Of a DNA stretch of 64,000 nt, positions 1 through 12,289 are shown piece by piece (position 1 is the stretch's first letter; every line of letters begins with the position of its first letter). The position numbers and the translations under genes were made by a program. Below the pieces are notes generated by a model. The model was given only the letters and a program-made list of their open reading frames with translations. It was not told the DNA's origin and searched no databases. Location: contig WHVY01000001.1 of assembly GCA_022266195.1 (NCBI GenBank), forward strand, positions 17,608,001-17,672,000. The letters run 5' to 3'. Source of the DNA: Tetranychus cinnabarinus. Its lineage: Eukaryota; Arthropoda; Arachnida; Trombidiformes; Tetranychidae.

Positions 1-3000
1 GTGATTTTGTCACTAAGGCCCAAACTAAAGAGCAAGTTGAATCAGCTGTTGAAGCAATTGCTAAAGCTTGTTATGAACGAATGTTTAAATGGCTGGTCCA
101 TCGAATTAATCGTTCACTCGATAGAACAAAAAGACAAGGGGCTTCCTTCATCGGTATTCTTGATATTGCTGGTTTCGAGATTTTTGACCTCAACTCTTTC
201 GAACAGCTCTGTATAAATTATACAAATGAGAAGTTACAGCAACTTTTTAACCACACTATGTTTGTTTTGGAACAAGAAGAATATCAAAGGGAAGGTATTG
301 AATGGAAGTTTATTGATTTCGGCCTTGATCTTCAGCCAACAATTGATCTTATTGAAAAGGTGAATAACTAACTCATTTTATTGAAACATATGTTTTAATT
401 TGAACGCTACATCGGTTAATAATCATGTGAACAAATTAATCTAATTGTTCTCTCTTCTTTAATTTTTTCAGCCAATGGGTATTCTTGCCCTTCTTGATGA
501 AGAATGTTGGTTCCCGAAAGCAACGGATAAAACTTTCGTTGAAAAATTAGTTTCAGCTCATGCAACGCACCCTAAATTCATTAAATCTGATTTTCGAGTG
601 TCTGCTGATTTTAGCATCATTCACTATGCTGGAAAGGTATGTAAATTAACATTTCATTTAGTCTAAGGTCACTTTACTATTGTTTTACTGAGCACTAATT
701 CATTCTCTTTTTCTTTTCTTTTAACTTTTTTTTCATTCTCACTAATCTTCTCATATGGCTTTGAAACACTCACTAACAGGTTGATTATTCAGCAAATCAG
801 TGGCTGATGAAAAATATGGATCCATTGAATGAAAATGTTGTTGTTCTTTTACAAAACTCATCTGAACCTTTTATTATGCAAATATGGAAAGATGGTAATG
901 TCATATTATAGCTGATAGATTAATCAACTGTATTATCTATCATCTGATTATCTATCATTAAGCAATTCATCATATTGCTATATTAGTAACTGATAGATGA
1001 CGAAAATTGAGTTAGAAAATAGCTGCTGACTTTATTATTGATACTAATTCATTGATTTCTGACTCTGATTTTTACAGCTGAAATTGTTGGCATGGGTATG
1101 GCAACCATGGGAGACACCCAATTCGGAGCAAGAACAAGAAAAGGAATGTTTAGGACCGTCAGTCAGTTTTACAAAGACCAACTATCTAAATTGATGGTTA
1201 CTCTGCGAAATACCAATCCAAACTTTGTTCGATGTATCATTCCTAACCATGAAAAGAAAGCTGGTAAAATTGATGCCACTCTAGTTCTTGATCAATTAAG
1301 ATGCAATGGTGTTCTTGAAGGAATCCGTATTTGCCGACAAGGTTTTCCTAATCGCATACCTTTCCAAGAGTTCAGACAAAGGTTAGTCTTTTTAGGGAAA
1401 TAACTTTTTTCTCACTAATATCAGACTCATTATCATCATTGAAAGTGATCTTTATGAAATCCTGATTTTGCATGAATACAAACAAAAGTAAAATTGAGGA
1501 GGAAGATAAAGAAAAGTGAGAAAATAAGTTATCAGTAATTTAACATTGAAAGAGATCGTTTACATAATTGCACAGATGCTTGAATCTTGTTTTCTGTCAG
1601 AGATACACAAAAGCTCAGAATTTTCTGTGATCAACATCAATAGACAAGAAAAGTACTGTTGACTCAAGAACATGAACTTTACACATACTTGTCGTTTTTA
1701 CTATCAGGCTTTTTTTCACCAGGCAAAAGAGAGTGAAAGAAAAAAAATAAAAATATTGAGAAGAGTGACAAAAAGAATGAAAAGAAAGTAAAGAGAAGTG
1801 AAGTTAGCATAGTCAATGGTTAATGGAAATATCTGGGATCTTATCTAAGTTTGCCTAAATAGTATTTAAAAACATGCTACAGAAAAGGTTAAACTATGTG
1901 TAAATATATCTGGTTTAAAATACTAATTTTTCATTCTCTCACCAACAATACCATGAATGGTGAATCCTCTTTCATGCCATTTTTATTTTACTACTTTTCC
2001 ATCATTAGATAGCCTATCAAATTATATCAGGAAATATTGCACATAAAACAAAAACAAATCTATATATGTTTTCACAAAAATTATGTTAAAGGTGCAGATG
2101 CACAATTTGATTACTAATGTTATTGTTGATATTAATTTCATTCCAATATTTACACTGAAGTTTCTGTTTGATAGGTTTATTATCAATGCATCCGGGATGT
2201 TTCAATCTCTATCATAAAGAAATCAAGGAATAAATGAAAGGAAGAGAAATCAATGTGAAAAATGAAAGTGAACAGAATTTAATAATTCCATGTATAGCTG
2301 GATAGATATCCGTTTAAGAATCATGGATATCCCATGAAATTATTTTCACACACCCCCAAAAAAAGGATGCTTAAAATTGACTTGAATCAACTTTTTTTCC
2401 AATTACTTAATCTCACTCAACTTCTCATTCATCCATTTTAACTTATTTACTCTTCGACTCCTCTTTTTATCTCACACAAATAACCATCGTAATCATGAGT
2501 AACTTATTTGAATAATGAAATATCTTTGACAGCCAATAATTTATCCCAACTTGAATCCTAATTATCTGTCGATGATTTTTCTTTTTCGCCATCATTTTCA
2601 TTTTCTTAGCTCTTTCAGCAAGTGGGATGAAAAACGAGAGGAAAAAAAGACTGTTAAATGAAAAAAACAAAAACCCAATGAAAAACGTATAAGTAACAGT
2701 TTAAGTGGCAGTTTATCAATTGGGATAGGAAAAGGGAATTATAAATTTATAAGATGATCAACTTAATGATGATTATCAACATCGACTCATGTTTTGTTGA
2801 TAATGATCATTTTATTTATTAGGATTATTAATATTATTAATGCTGTCTTCTCATCTTTATTGACTTGATGATTTTTATTGTTTTGCTTCTTTCGCTTCTT
2901 TTAATTGGTTTTATTTATATTTACATTGTTCCATTATTGTTTAGGTGATTTACGATGTGACTGTGAAATTTTGAAAAGCTTTTCCCCCTTACTTTCAACC

Positions 3001-6000
3001 TAATCTCATCATCATCTCTCCCTCACTCCTCACTGTTAAAACTTTGATTAACTTATGATGAATCATTTCAACGCCATTTCATCCTTCTAATCATGCAAGC
3101 TCCTTTTTTACCTCAACCTTACTCGATGGCGACTATTACAAAGCAATTTCCACGCCAATTAGCCTGGTTTCCATAGCCTCTTAATGTCTTTCATTTGTCT
3201 AAATAATGAATGAATGATACTGAATACTTCATCTTCAATTCTTCTCTTCTATTCTCTTTCTTTCCATTCTCCTCTCAACGACAGCCGTACATACACACCT
3301 TTTTGTCAATAGCAGATATTTTTTTTTCTTGCATTATTACTGACACTAAAACAAATGTTACAATGAATATACTTAACATACTCTTCACCCTATGTTAGTT
3401 AGGAATGGTTGATTATTTTGCTTTTCATACATCCAATTACAAGTAAACATTTATAATTCTTGACTCATAATCAGGTTTAAATTCTGTCCTCCTTTATTTA
3501 CACAAATATCAATAGATGCATGACATAAGTGTTGGTGAAAAAAATACATCAATTTTGAGATACTTTTTTCACCAATCATATTGTATAACTGGCTTCAATG
3601 TTTCTCAGCTGAAGTCTCAGTTAATTGACGCTTATTCAGCAATCTTTTACTTTTCCTTGTAAATATGTAATTTTTTGAAACTTTTTCCCACTTCTCATGA
3701 TCCTTCATCTTCTTGTCCCAGTAGGTTGTCTGACAATGTCATTTTTCAATTTTTGCTCCTTTATTTATTGCTGATTATCACCTTTTTTCTTAGAGTTAAT
3801 TAATGTTTGTATCTTTTACGTTTTCAATTGGCACTGGTTAAACTCACAAAATAGTCAGAGTTGAAATAAATCAAAGAAGAAATCAAATTGATATATCAAC
3901 AGTAATCAAGCTAATTTGACGGATAAATTTGTTTCTCTTTGGGGTTTCACTTTTCCAATAACACACCGTTACCGCCCTTGAACAATAATGTATTACGTAC
4001 TCTTAATAAGCTAAATGAGTTGAGTGAAAAGTTAGTCAATATTTTAAGTGTGTGAGGTTTTCTGTGTATTTGTTTGTAATTGACAATGTAAAGATGATGA
4101 TGATGAGTGTGATCCCATCTTTTCTTAGTCATTTTCATCATCCATTTTTAAAATAGCATTCTGATCTTACTCATCATATTTTTTTCTCTTCTCTCATTCA
4201 TCCATCCTCCGTTTACTACCCATTTCTTAATAGGTATGAACTCCTCACACCCAATGCAATACCTAAGGGATTTATGGATGGTAAATTAGCTTGTGGGAAG
4301 ATGATTGCAGCACTTGATTTAGATCCCAACCTTTACCGTATTGGTCAAAGTAAAATTTTCTTCCGAGCTGGTGTACTAGCGCAATTGGAAGAGGAAAGAG
4401 ATGCAAAAATATCTGATTTAATCAAAAATTTCCAAGCCATGTGTCGTGGTCTGATTGCTCGACGTAACTATCAGAAACGTTTACAACAGCTCAATGCTAT
4501 TCGAATCATTCAACGTAACTGTGCAGCTTACTTAAAGCTTCGCAATTGGTCATGGTGGAGGTTGTATACTAAAGTAAAACCTTTACTTCAAGTCACCAAA
4601 CATGATGAACAGTTACTTGCCAAAGAAGATGAACTTCGTCATGTGAGAGAACTTAAAGAAAAATTGGAATTGGAAATCAATGAAATGGAAAAGAAACTAG
4701 GTGCAGAAAGAGAAGAAAAAGCTGCTCTGGTTGAACAGCTTCAAGCAGAGACTGAGATAGCTCAGGAAGCAGAAGACGCTCGAGTTCGACTTGCTGCACG
4801 AAAACAAGAGTTAGAAGATATTTTGCATGATTTAGAAGCTCGAATCGAAGAAGAGGAAGAACGTAATCAAGCTCTTGCTGCAGAAAAACGAAAGCTTGCA
4901 GTAGTCATTCAAGATCTGGAAGAGCAACTGGAGGAAGAAGAAGCTAATCGACAGAAAATTCAATTAGAAAAATGTACATTAGACGCCAAAGTCAAGAAAT
5001 TAGAAGAGGAAAATGCTCTTCTTGATGATTCCAACAACAAATTAGTCAAAGAGAAGAAAGTTCTTGAAGAAAGGCTGGCCGAAGTCTCCAAATCATTGTC
5101 CGAGGAGGAAGAAAAGGCCAAACACCTCAGTAAATTGAAAGCCAAACACGAAACAACCATTCAAGATCTTGAAGAACGTCTTTCAAAAGACACTCAGGTA
5201 ATTATCATAATCACCTTTACCTTTACCTTTCTCTTTGACATTATTTTATAAAATATACAGTTCGACAAGGTTAATAACTTTTGTATGATATTATCATGTG
5301 ATAATTATTTAAGAAGACACTTTTCAACCTAGTCTATTTTCATGGGAAAAAAACAAAAAATAACTAATTGTTTAATAGTAGTCAGTGAATCATAGCTGTT
5401 TCATTATTTTGGCAGGAAAGTTTTGCAGTTCATCTGACTGCTTCATTTAGTTGCCTTTGTTTTAAAACAATTTTGCAAGTTGAGCTTAAAACGAAGATCT
5501 AATTCTTTTAATCTCTAATTTTAATCTTGTCATGGTTTTTTGTTACCATAAACCTACACTCAACTTATTAAAAATCGTATCATGTAAACACAGCTGAAGA
5601 CACAATTTTTCATATCAAGCAGTAAATTATGAGTAAAGATTGGTTGAATTCAAAATTTCGTTTCGATTGTTACATTTTAGAGTAGAATTTTATTTCATTA
5701 TTTGTGTTTTGAAGTTAAAAATTTAATTAAACTAGTATACTCATCATTCTTTCAACTCAATCTTAGTCATTTGTTTCACCCCTTAATTAAATTATCTTAC
5801 TCACCCTTTCGCCTTTTCTCTCTTGTCTTCTCCCATTGTAACCATAGATTCGTCAAGAATTGGAGCGAGTTAAAAGAAGATTTGAGACTGAGCTCAACGA
5901 TGTTAAAGAACAGTTGAATGAGAAACGTCTTCAACTAGAAGAACTTCAAACTCAACTTGGTAAACGAGAAGAGGAATTGAGTCAAGCTTATTTACGCTGT

Positions 6001-8622
6001 GATGAAGAAAGTGTTCTCAAAGGCCAAGCTCAGAAAGTTTTAAGAGACATTGAGTCTCAACTTGTTGAACTTCAAGAAGATTTGGAAAGTGAAAAACAAG
6101 CTCGTGCAAAAGCTGAAAAACAAAAGAGAGACCTCAACGAGGAATTGGAAGCTCTCAAAAATGAATTATTGGATTCTCTGGATGTGACTGCTACACAAAA
6201 AGAGATCGCCATAAAGAGGGAACAAGAACTCCATCATATTAAAAGTGCTATTGAGGAAGAAGCTTCACAGCACGAAACACAAGTTGCTGAACTCAGAGCC
6301 AAATATTCAAAGAGTATCGACGAACTCAACGAGCAATTAGACAACTTGAAGCGCGCTAAAGCCAGTTTGGAGAAAGCTAAATCTAACCTCGAAGCTGAAA
6401 ACGCTGATATGGCCAATGAAATCAAAAGTCTTACAGCCATTCGCCAAGAAAGTGAACGTCGTCGAAAACAGTTGGAAATTCAACTTCAAGAAATGACCAC
6501 CAAATTTGTCGATATGGAAAGAAGTAAAGTTGAGTTGAATGAAAAGTCTTCCAAATTACAAGCAGAGCTTGATAATGTGAATGCTCAGCTTGAAGAGTTA
6601 GAAAGACGAGCCAGTCAAACAGCTAGAAATAATCAAGCTTTGGAGGCTCAATTATCTGAATCACAAGATCTTCTCCATGAAGAGACTAAACAAAAGCTGT
6701 CACTTACCACTAGACTTCGTCAAATGGAGTCAGAGAAAGAAAACCTTGCCGAGCAACTTGAGGAAGAAGAAGAGACAAAGAAACAACTTGAGAAAAAGAT
6801 TGTTGAATTGTCAAGTCAAATCAACGATTTCAAGAAACGCACCGATGATGAAAATGACATGTTGGCTCAAAGTGAAGAAGTTAAGAAACGGTTAACAAAA
6901 GAAATCGAGATATTGCAACAAAAGCTGGTGGAAACTATTGGAAATTCTGATAAGTTTGAAAAATCGAAGAAAAAACTTGAATCAGAATTAGAAGATCTGA
7001 ATGTTGAACTGGAAAATCAACGTGCTAAAGTCTCCGAACTTGAGAAGAAGCAGAGAAAGTTTGATGCTATGTTAGCAGAAGAAAAGGCAGCCTCTGAAAG
7101 AATCGCTGCCGAGCGTGATAACGCAGAAAGAGAGGTCCGAGAAAAAGAAACGAAAATTTTATCATTAATTCGTGCCTTGGAAGAAAAGGAGGAACAGTAT
7201 GAAGAACTTGAACGACTCAAGAGACAATTATTAACTGAATTAGATGAATTGATGAGTAATCAAGGTGATACCGATAAGAACGTTCATGAATTGGAAAAGG
7301 CCAAACGTACTTTGGAAAATCAAGTTACCGATATGAAGACCCAAATTGAAGAACTGGAAGATGAATTGCAGTTAGCCGAAGATGTCAAATTGAGATTAGA
7401 GGTTAACATGCAAGCTTTGAAAGCTCAATTTGAACGTGATTTACTTGCAAGAGATGAACAATCTGAAGAGAAACGTCGCGGTCTTTTGAAACAAATCAGG
7501 GACTTGGAAGCTGAATTAGAAGACGAACGAAAGCAGAAGAGTCTCGCTATGGCGGCCAAAAAGAAATTAGAAAGTGATTACAATGAACTTGAACAGCAGT
7601 TAGAAATCTCTAATAGATTAAAAGAAGAAGCCAATCGTCAATACAAGCGCCTTCAAGCTCAAATGAAAGAATTCCAAAAGGATTCTGAAGAAACCTCTTC
7701 AATGCGTGAATCTTTGGTTGCTCAAACCAAAGAAGCTGAAAAGAAAGCAAAACAGTTGGAAGCTGAGGTGGCTCATCTTCAAGAAGACTTAGCTACCAGT
7801 GATAGGGCTCGAAGATTGGCCGAAAACGACAGAGAAGAATTAATGGAAGAAATTGAAACTCATGTTAATCGTTTCTCATTAATGCAAGAAGATAAACGAC
7901 GACTTGAAGTTCAAATTGCCCAATTACAGGAAGAATTGGAAGAAGAACAATCCAATGCTGAAATGGCCATAGATAAACTTCGTAAAGTAACAGCTCAGAT
8001 CGAAGTTTTAAATACTGAATTAGCAAATGAAAGAGCATCTATGCAGAAACTTGAAAACGATAAATCTGTTATTGAAAGGCAAAACAAAGAGCTTAAAGCA
8101 AAACTTCAAGAAGTCGAAACGTCCCAACGATCTCGAACCAAGGCTAGTTTTGCTTCAATGGAAACCAAAATTGCTCAACTTGAAGAACAATTAGACATGG
8201 AGATGAAAGAGAAACAAGCAGCAACCAAAGCTGCTCGTAAACTGGAGAAACGCTTGAAAGAAGTTACAATACAGATCGATGATGAGCGTCGTCATACCGA
8301 TCAATTTAAAGAACAAATTGAGAAGGCAAATAATCGAGTTAAAGGATTAAAGAGACAATTAGAAGAAATGGAGGAAGAATGTTCCAGGGAAAGAGGATTC
8401 CGCAGAAAGGCTCAACGTGATTTGGAAGATGCAATTGAAGCCAATGAAGCATTGAATAGAGAAGTAGCAAGTCTCAAGAATAAAATGAGACGTTCTGGAC
8501 CAGGCTCATCTACCAGGGGATACTTAGGAACAAAACGAGGTTCAATTGGTACTGGTGGTGATGATGGTTCAATTGGATCACCAATTGATGATTCACCTAA
8601 TGATTGTTCACCAAGTGATTGA
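1..8622 (+). CDS. zip: Non-muscle myosin II heavy chain (zipper-type), 5' end outside window
   Basis: Actin-based motor heavy chain that forms bipolar filaments for cytokinesis and cortical contraction. Exons read as 1-359 (partial), 472-636, 780-894, 1078-1381, 4234-5197 and 5848-8622, all with GT-AG ends and in-frame joins. The window opens inside the motor head. Switch II DIAGFE and the relay helix lie in the first exon, and the SH helices (NGVLEGIRIC) in the fourth. The fifth holds the converter (KGFMDGK, QSKIFFRAG), two IQ-like segments (LIARRNY, IIQRNCAAYLKL) and the head-rod junction (LRNWSWW, KVKPLL). About 1,150 residues of heptad-rich coiled coil follow. After the coil comes a roughly 45-residue Gly/Ser/Asp tail, the usual site of tail phosphorylation in this class. 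The IQ region is almost identical to insect zipper, and the tail and class-specific loops exclude muscle myosin. Stop TGA is at 8620-8622. Frame and homology are certain; only the 5' part is missing. Confidence 0.96.
1382..4233 (+). other. 2.85-kb intron of the myosin gene
   Basis: Interrupts the AGG codon of the RQRYELL converter stretch (AG before, G after). It is AT-rich with pyrimidine tracts and scattered short ORFs on both strands that lack codon structure. I see no alternative exon, nested gene or transposon ORF. It is the only large intron in the visible part of this gene. Confidence 0.75.
5198..5847 (+). other. Last intron of the myosin gene, 650 bases
   Basis: Donor GTAATT directly follows a CAG codon, and the acceptor ATAG precedes ATTCGTCAAG. 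The content is AT-rich and featureless, with a pyrimidine-rich 3' end. No coding signal was seen. Confidence 0.8.
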
Positions 8623-9390
8623 TTTCACTTTTCAATCTATTTCCAAGCGTTGAGTCAATCATCAAAAAATTAAATCATTTTAATATCATCATCATTATCT
8701 TGTTACAATTATATTGACTTACTAATATTTAAAATTCATGGGGTGTTAAAATCTAAACTTGTCAACTGATGAATCTAAGCTTTGAATGAACATTTGAACC
8801 ATTACAATCAAAAAAAAACTTAACCGCAAAAAGCGTAATCATATTAGAATTATTAACAAAGCTTTTTTGGCATATCTCTTTTAACAGTATGATTATTATT
8901 CCATAAAATTGAAACTCTTAATTGACATTTGGATCAACAAAATGATGTTTTTACTCAAAAATTGCAAAGCAAAAAATCAGAGGAAAAAAAATTGATTCTG
9001 ATTTTAATGAGTCTGTTGATATATTCTTAGATCTCGAAGATGCTTATTAACTAATTAACATCATATTTGAGTCATTAAGGGTCTCAAAGGTTCGAAAAGC
9101 TATTTAAGCTTTCTCAAAGTTAATCAAATAAAATCAAATCGACAGCTCATCTCCGCCTTTCCACCAGTCTTCTCCCCTCTTCTCTCTTCTTCTCTTCCAT
9201 TCCTCCCTTTGGTCATATGTTTTTGCTCTTTCTCTCAGCATTCTTCTTGCTCACATTCTTTATATTTGTATCACAACTCGTATAAAATTGTTATATCTTC
9301 AATCTATTTTGTCTATTTATTTATTTATTATTTCTTTAACGGTTTTTATTAATGAATTCTTTGATTTATGTTTGTTAATTAATTAATGGA
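8623..9390. other. Intergenic: myosin 3'UTR and JMJD6 upstream region
   Basis: The first part is the myosin 3'UTR, with a candidate AATAAA at 9127-9132. A strong C/T tract (about 9150-9240, many CTCTTCT units) lies upstream of the JMJD6 start and could be its core promoter or 5'UTR. No ORF of note. Confidence 0.55.
9127..9132 (+). terminator. Candidate polyadenylation signal of the myosin gene
   Basis: AATAAA about 500 bases after the myosin stop and before the C/T-rich stretch upstream of JMJD6. Such hexamers are common in AT-rich DNA, so this is a candidate only. Confidence 0.35.
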
Positions 9391-11507
9391 ATGGATATCA
9401 ATAGATTACGGTTTGAAAGACGAGCCCAGAGAAAGATAGATGAAGCTAAATTAAAAGCTAGGCCAGGTAAGCTTTGTAGTATTTACACTATGTTTCAATT
9501 TTGCTGTAAATTGTTCGAGTTTATGATTTCATATTGTAAACTATTTTTCGTTTGATTCTCAATGATTATCATCATTAACATCTTCACATCTATGGTTACC
9601 TTCACTCACACCATTTTTAGCAATGATGTCTCATATCTGACTTATTTATCTATTCCATTCTCATTTCTCTCCATCATATTTTATGCCATGCTTTAGTATT
9701 AATTAATTTGATTAGACATGTTTGTATCTCGTTTGTGTTGCTAAGTATATTCTGGGGATTGCCTGATAATAAAAGTAAAGGATTAACTAAAAGCTTGATA
9801 TAATAAGCTCGGTGATAGCAACATTTGTCATCATGCATAAATGGCTTTTTATGACACATTCCCAACCAATTTTTCTATTCACGTTTTACTCGTTCTCATA
9901 ACAGTTTTGCTTATTTCTTTTTAACAGAACTGGCAAGCAATAATTTTGAACAATGGCGGTGTCATAATTATTATAACAAATTCAAGTTAGATCCAGCCAA
10001 ATATAAAGACACTGTAGAGAGAATCAATTTTAACGAGGTTCCACATAGTACTTTCGTTGAAAAATTTGAAAAAATTTATAAACCAGTTGTCATAACTGGA
10101 GCCACAGATGATTGGAAAGCTCACGCTAAATGGACGCCATCAGTAAGACAATAAATTCCATCAAAAGATAAATCAAAGGCAATTCACGTTATCCGTTTCT
10201 ATTCTCTCTTTCAGCGGTTGGCCAAAAAATATCGCAATCAAAAGTTTAAATGTGGCGAAGATAATGAAGGATACAGTGTAAAGCTCAAGATGAAATATTT
10301 TGTTTACTATATGAACAACAATAAGGATGACAGTCCCTTGTATATATTTGACAGTAGTTTTGGCGAGGTAAGATGAATCGAGTTTGTGTACTGTCCAAAC
10401 ATGTGAACTCATCTAGTTTCTTATCTTGTGAAATATCAATACTGTAGCTACTTGTTCCAGCTTATAGCTAAAAAGCCCAAAAATAATCTATTTGTCAGCC
10501 TAAATGTTAATCTTATTTGAAAAACGCTGGGCTTTTACTATCTTTAACTTATCTTCTTTTCCAAAATATTTAAAACGATTCTAATTTTATTTTTTCAACA
10601 TCTCTTCTTAAACAGCATCCAAGAAAAAGCCGCTTATTAGATGATTATTATATTCCTAGTTATTTTCAAGATGATCTTTTCAAGTATGCCGGTGAAAATC
10701 GCCGTCCACCTTACCGATGGTTTGTTATGGGTCCACCACGATCAGGAACTGGGATTCATATTGATCCATTAGGTACTAGTGCCTGGAATGCGTTGATTCA
10801 TGGTTATAAACGATGGTGTTTATTTCCCACTACTACGCCTAAAGAGTTAATTAAAGTCAAGCCCGAAGAAGGAGGAAAACAAACAGATGAAGCAATTACA
10901 TGGTTTAACGTTATTTATCCTAAGACACAATCCCCCGATTGGTCTCCTGAGTACGCACCATTGGAGATTATTCAAAAACCAGGCGAAACAGTATTTGTTC
11001 CAGGAGGCTGGTGGCATGTGGTACTAAATCTTACCGCAACTTGTGCTGTCACCCAAAATTTTTGCAGCCTTACAAATTTTCCTGTTGTTTGGCACAAAAC
11101 AGTTCGGGGTCGTCCCAAGTTGTCTAGTAAATGGTACAAGGTACTGAGTGAACAAAGACCTGAGCTTGCTAATGTTGCTGATTTGATTGATGTTAATCGA
11201 GATATTGGTGTTGCCTCTGACAGTTCTACCGATTCCTCAAGTTCCAGCTCTGATTCTTCATGTTGCTCATCATCTGGTAGTGAAGGGGAAGCTGAAGATG
11301 AAGATTCTGGACAAGAAAGTTTGACAGCCAAAAAACGTAAAAGGTAAAAATCAATTTTATTTTATGGAAATTATCATTTTTGTAGTTGCTATTGAATAAC
11401 AGTATATTAATTATACCTTATTTGTATATGTTTCTAGGACAAGATCTCCTATCGTTAAAGATAATGCCGAAAATGGTTACAAGAATATGCGCCATTGCAA
11501 AAGATGA
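9391..11507 (+). CDS. JMJD6: JMJD6 bifunctional arginine demethylase / lysyl-hydroxylase
   Basis: Fe(II)/2-oxoglutarate oxygenase of the JmjC family. Family members hydroxylate lysines of splicing factors and are reported to demethylate histone arginines in the nucleus. Exons 9391-9466, 9928-10142, 10215-10367, 10616-11343 and 11438-11507 join in frame to 413 residues, close to the human 403. The start is the ATG giving MDINRLRFERRAQRK; another ATG five bases upstream is out of frame and soon stops. The iron ligands are present as His196 and Asp198 (HIDPLG) and His282 (GGWWHVV). KCGEDN, DSPLYIFDSS, GPPRSGTG and NFPVVWHKTVRGRPK are family signatures. A Ser/Asp/Glu-rich tract (about residues 345-380) and a basic KKRKR segment near the C-terminus match the vertebrate poly-Ser and nuclear-signal layout. 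If the last intron is retained, translation stops at 11345-11347, giving a slightly shorter tail. Confidence 0.95.
9467..9927 (+). other. First JMJD6 intron, 461 bases
   Basis: Splits the GAG/GAA codon after KARP (donor GTAAGC, acceptor TTTTTAACAG). AT-rich filler with no exon-like sequence on either strand. Confidence 0.8.
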
Positions 11508-12289
11508 CACCTTGGTTATGCATATGGGATTAAAATATTAGATGGTTACAATTCACATCCTGAATGAGTAACAAAAATGAAGGAATAAGCAACATTACCA
11601 TCAATTAACAATCATTTACCATCGATCTTTCCCTGTTTATGTCATATTTAGAAACCTAATCACCTAAATGGTTTTGTTGCAGAAAAAAATGAACAGAAAT
11701 TATCAAATGTTCTTATATGGTTCACAATTTATTAATCTTTTTGCAATTTTCAAATATCTCCATTTTTGCTAAAGGCAAATCTGTTACCTTTTCGCTGGTC
11801 CAAAATACATTTATGCATTCACCTGTAATTTCTCCTTACTTTCGCATCATTCTCCTACATTTCATATTAAATGAGAAATAATAAATTGCACATGCCAATC
11901 CATTTTCAACTTTACTCAAGTTTTTTCAATTTATTCTCAATTTATCAAATTATCAAACCAGGAAACTTACAAAACTCAAAACAGTCATAATTTCATTCTT
12001 TTCATCAAAATAAGACTTATTTCGACATTATTCAGATTTATTTGATGAACATAGAATGAACTATACGGAAGTAACTTTCATATATTTACCGAAATTAAAA
12101 TTAAAATTTGATTGCTGAATTCAATCGCAATAATATTTAAACCCAATCTTAAAGATGAATTATGATTGCAGCAACTTGAAGCACAGAATGAAAGTAGACA
12201 TTTTCAAACATCTGATTCCTTAAGTAAACAGTCTGATTTCGTAAAAGTTACTCTTGTTTTAATTGTTGTGAATCTTTACTTTTATATTG
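11508..12289. other. Intergenic: JMJD6 3'UTR to OXSM start
   Basis: AT-rich with short T and A runs. I see no ORF or structured RNA. The 21 bases just before the OXSM ATG contain an in-frame TGA (12269-12271) and no AG acceptor after it, which fixes the OXSM start. Confidence 0.6.

Noticed and set aside
3210..4141. Small ORFs on both strands inside the myosin intron
   Set aside because: Low-complexity composition, no conserved motif, and no splice sites joining them to the myosin frame.
9085..9115. GGTTCGA word resembling a tRNA T-loop
   Set aside because: No matching acceptor stem, D-arm or anticodon arm could be laid out around it.
10972..11331. Minus-strand ORF of 119 codons opposite JMJD6
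   Set aside because: Shadow of the JMJD6 coding exon. Its Ser/Glu composition mirrors the poly-Ser/Asp codons on the plus strand.
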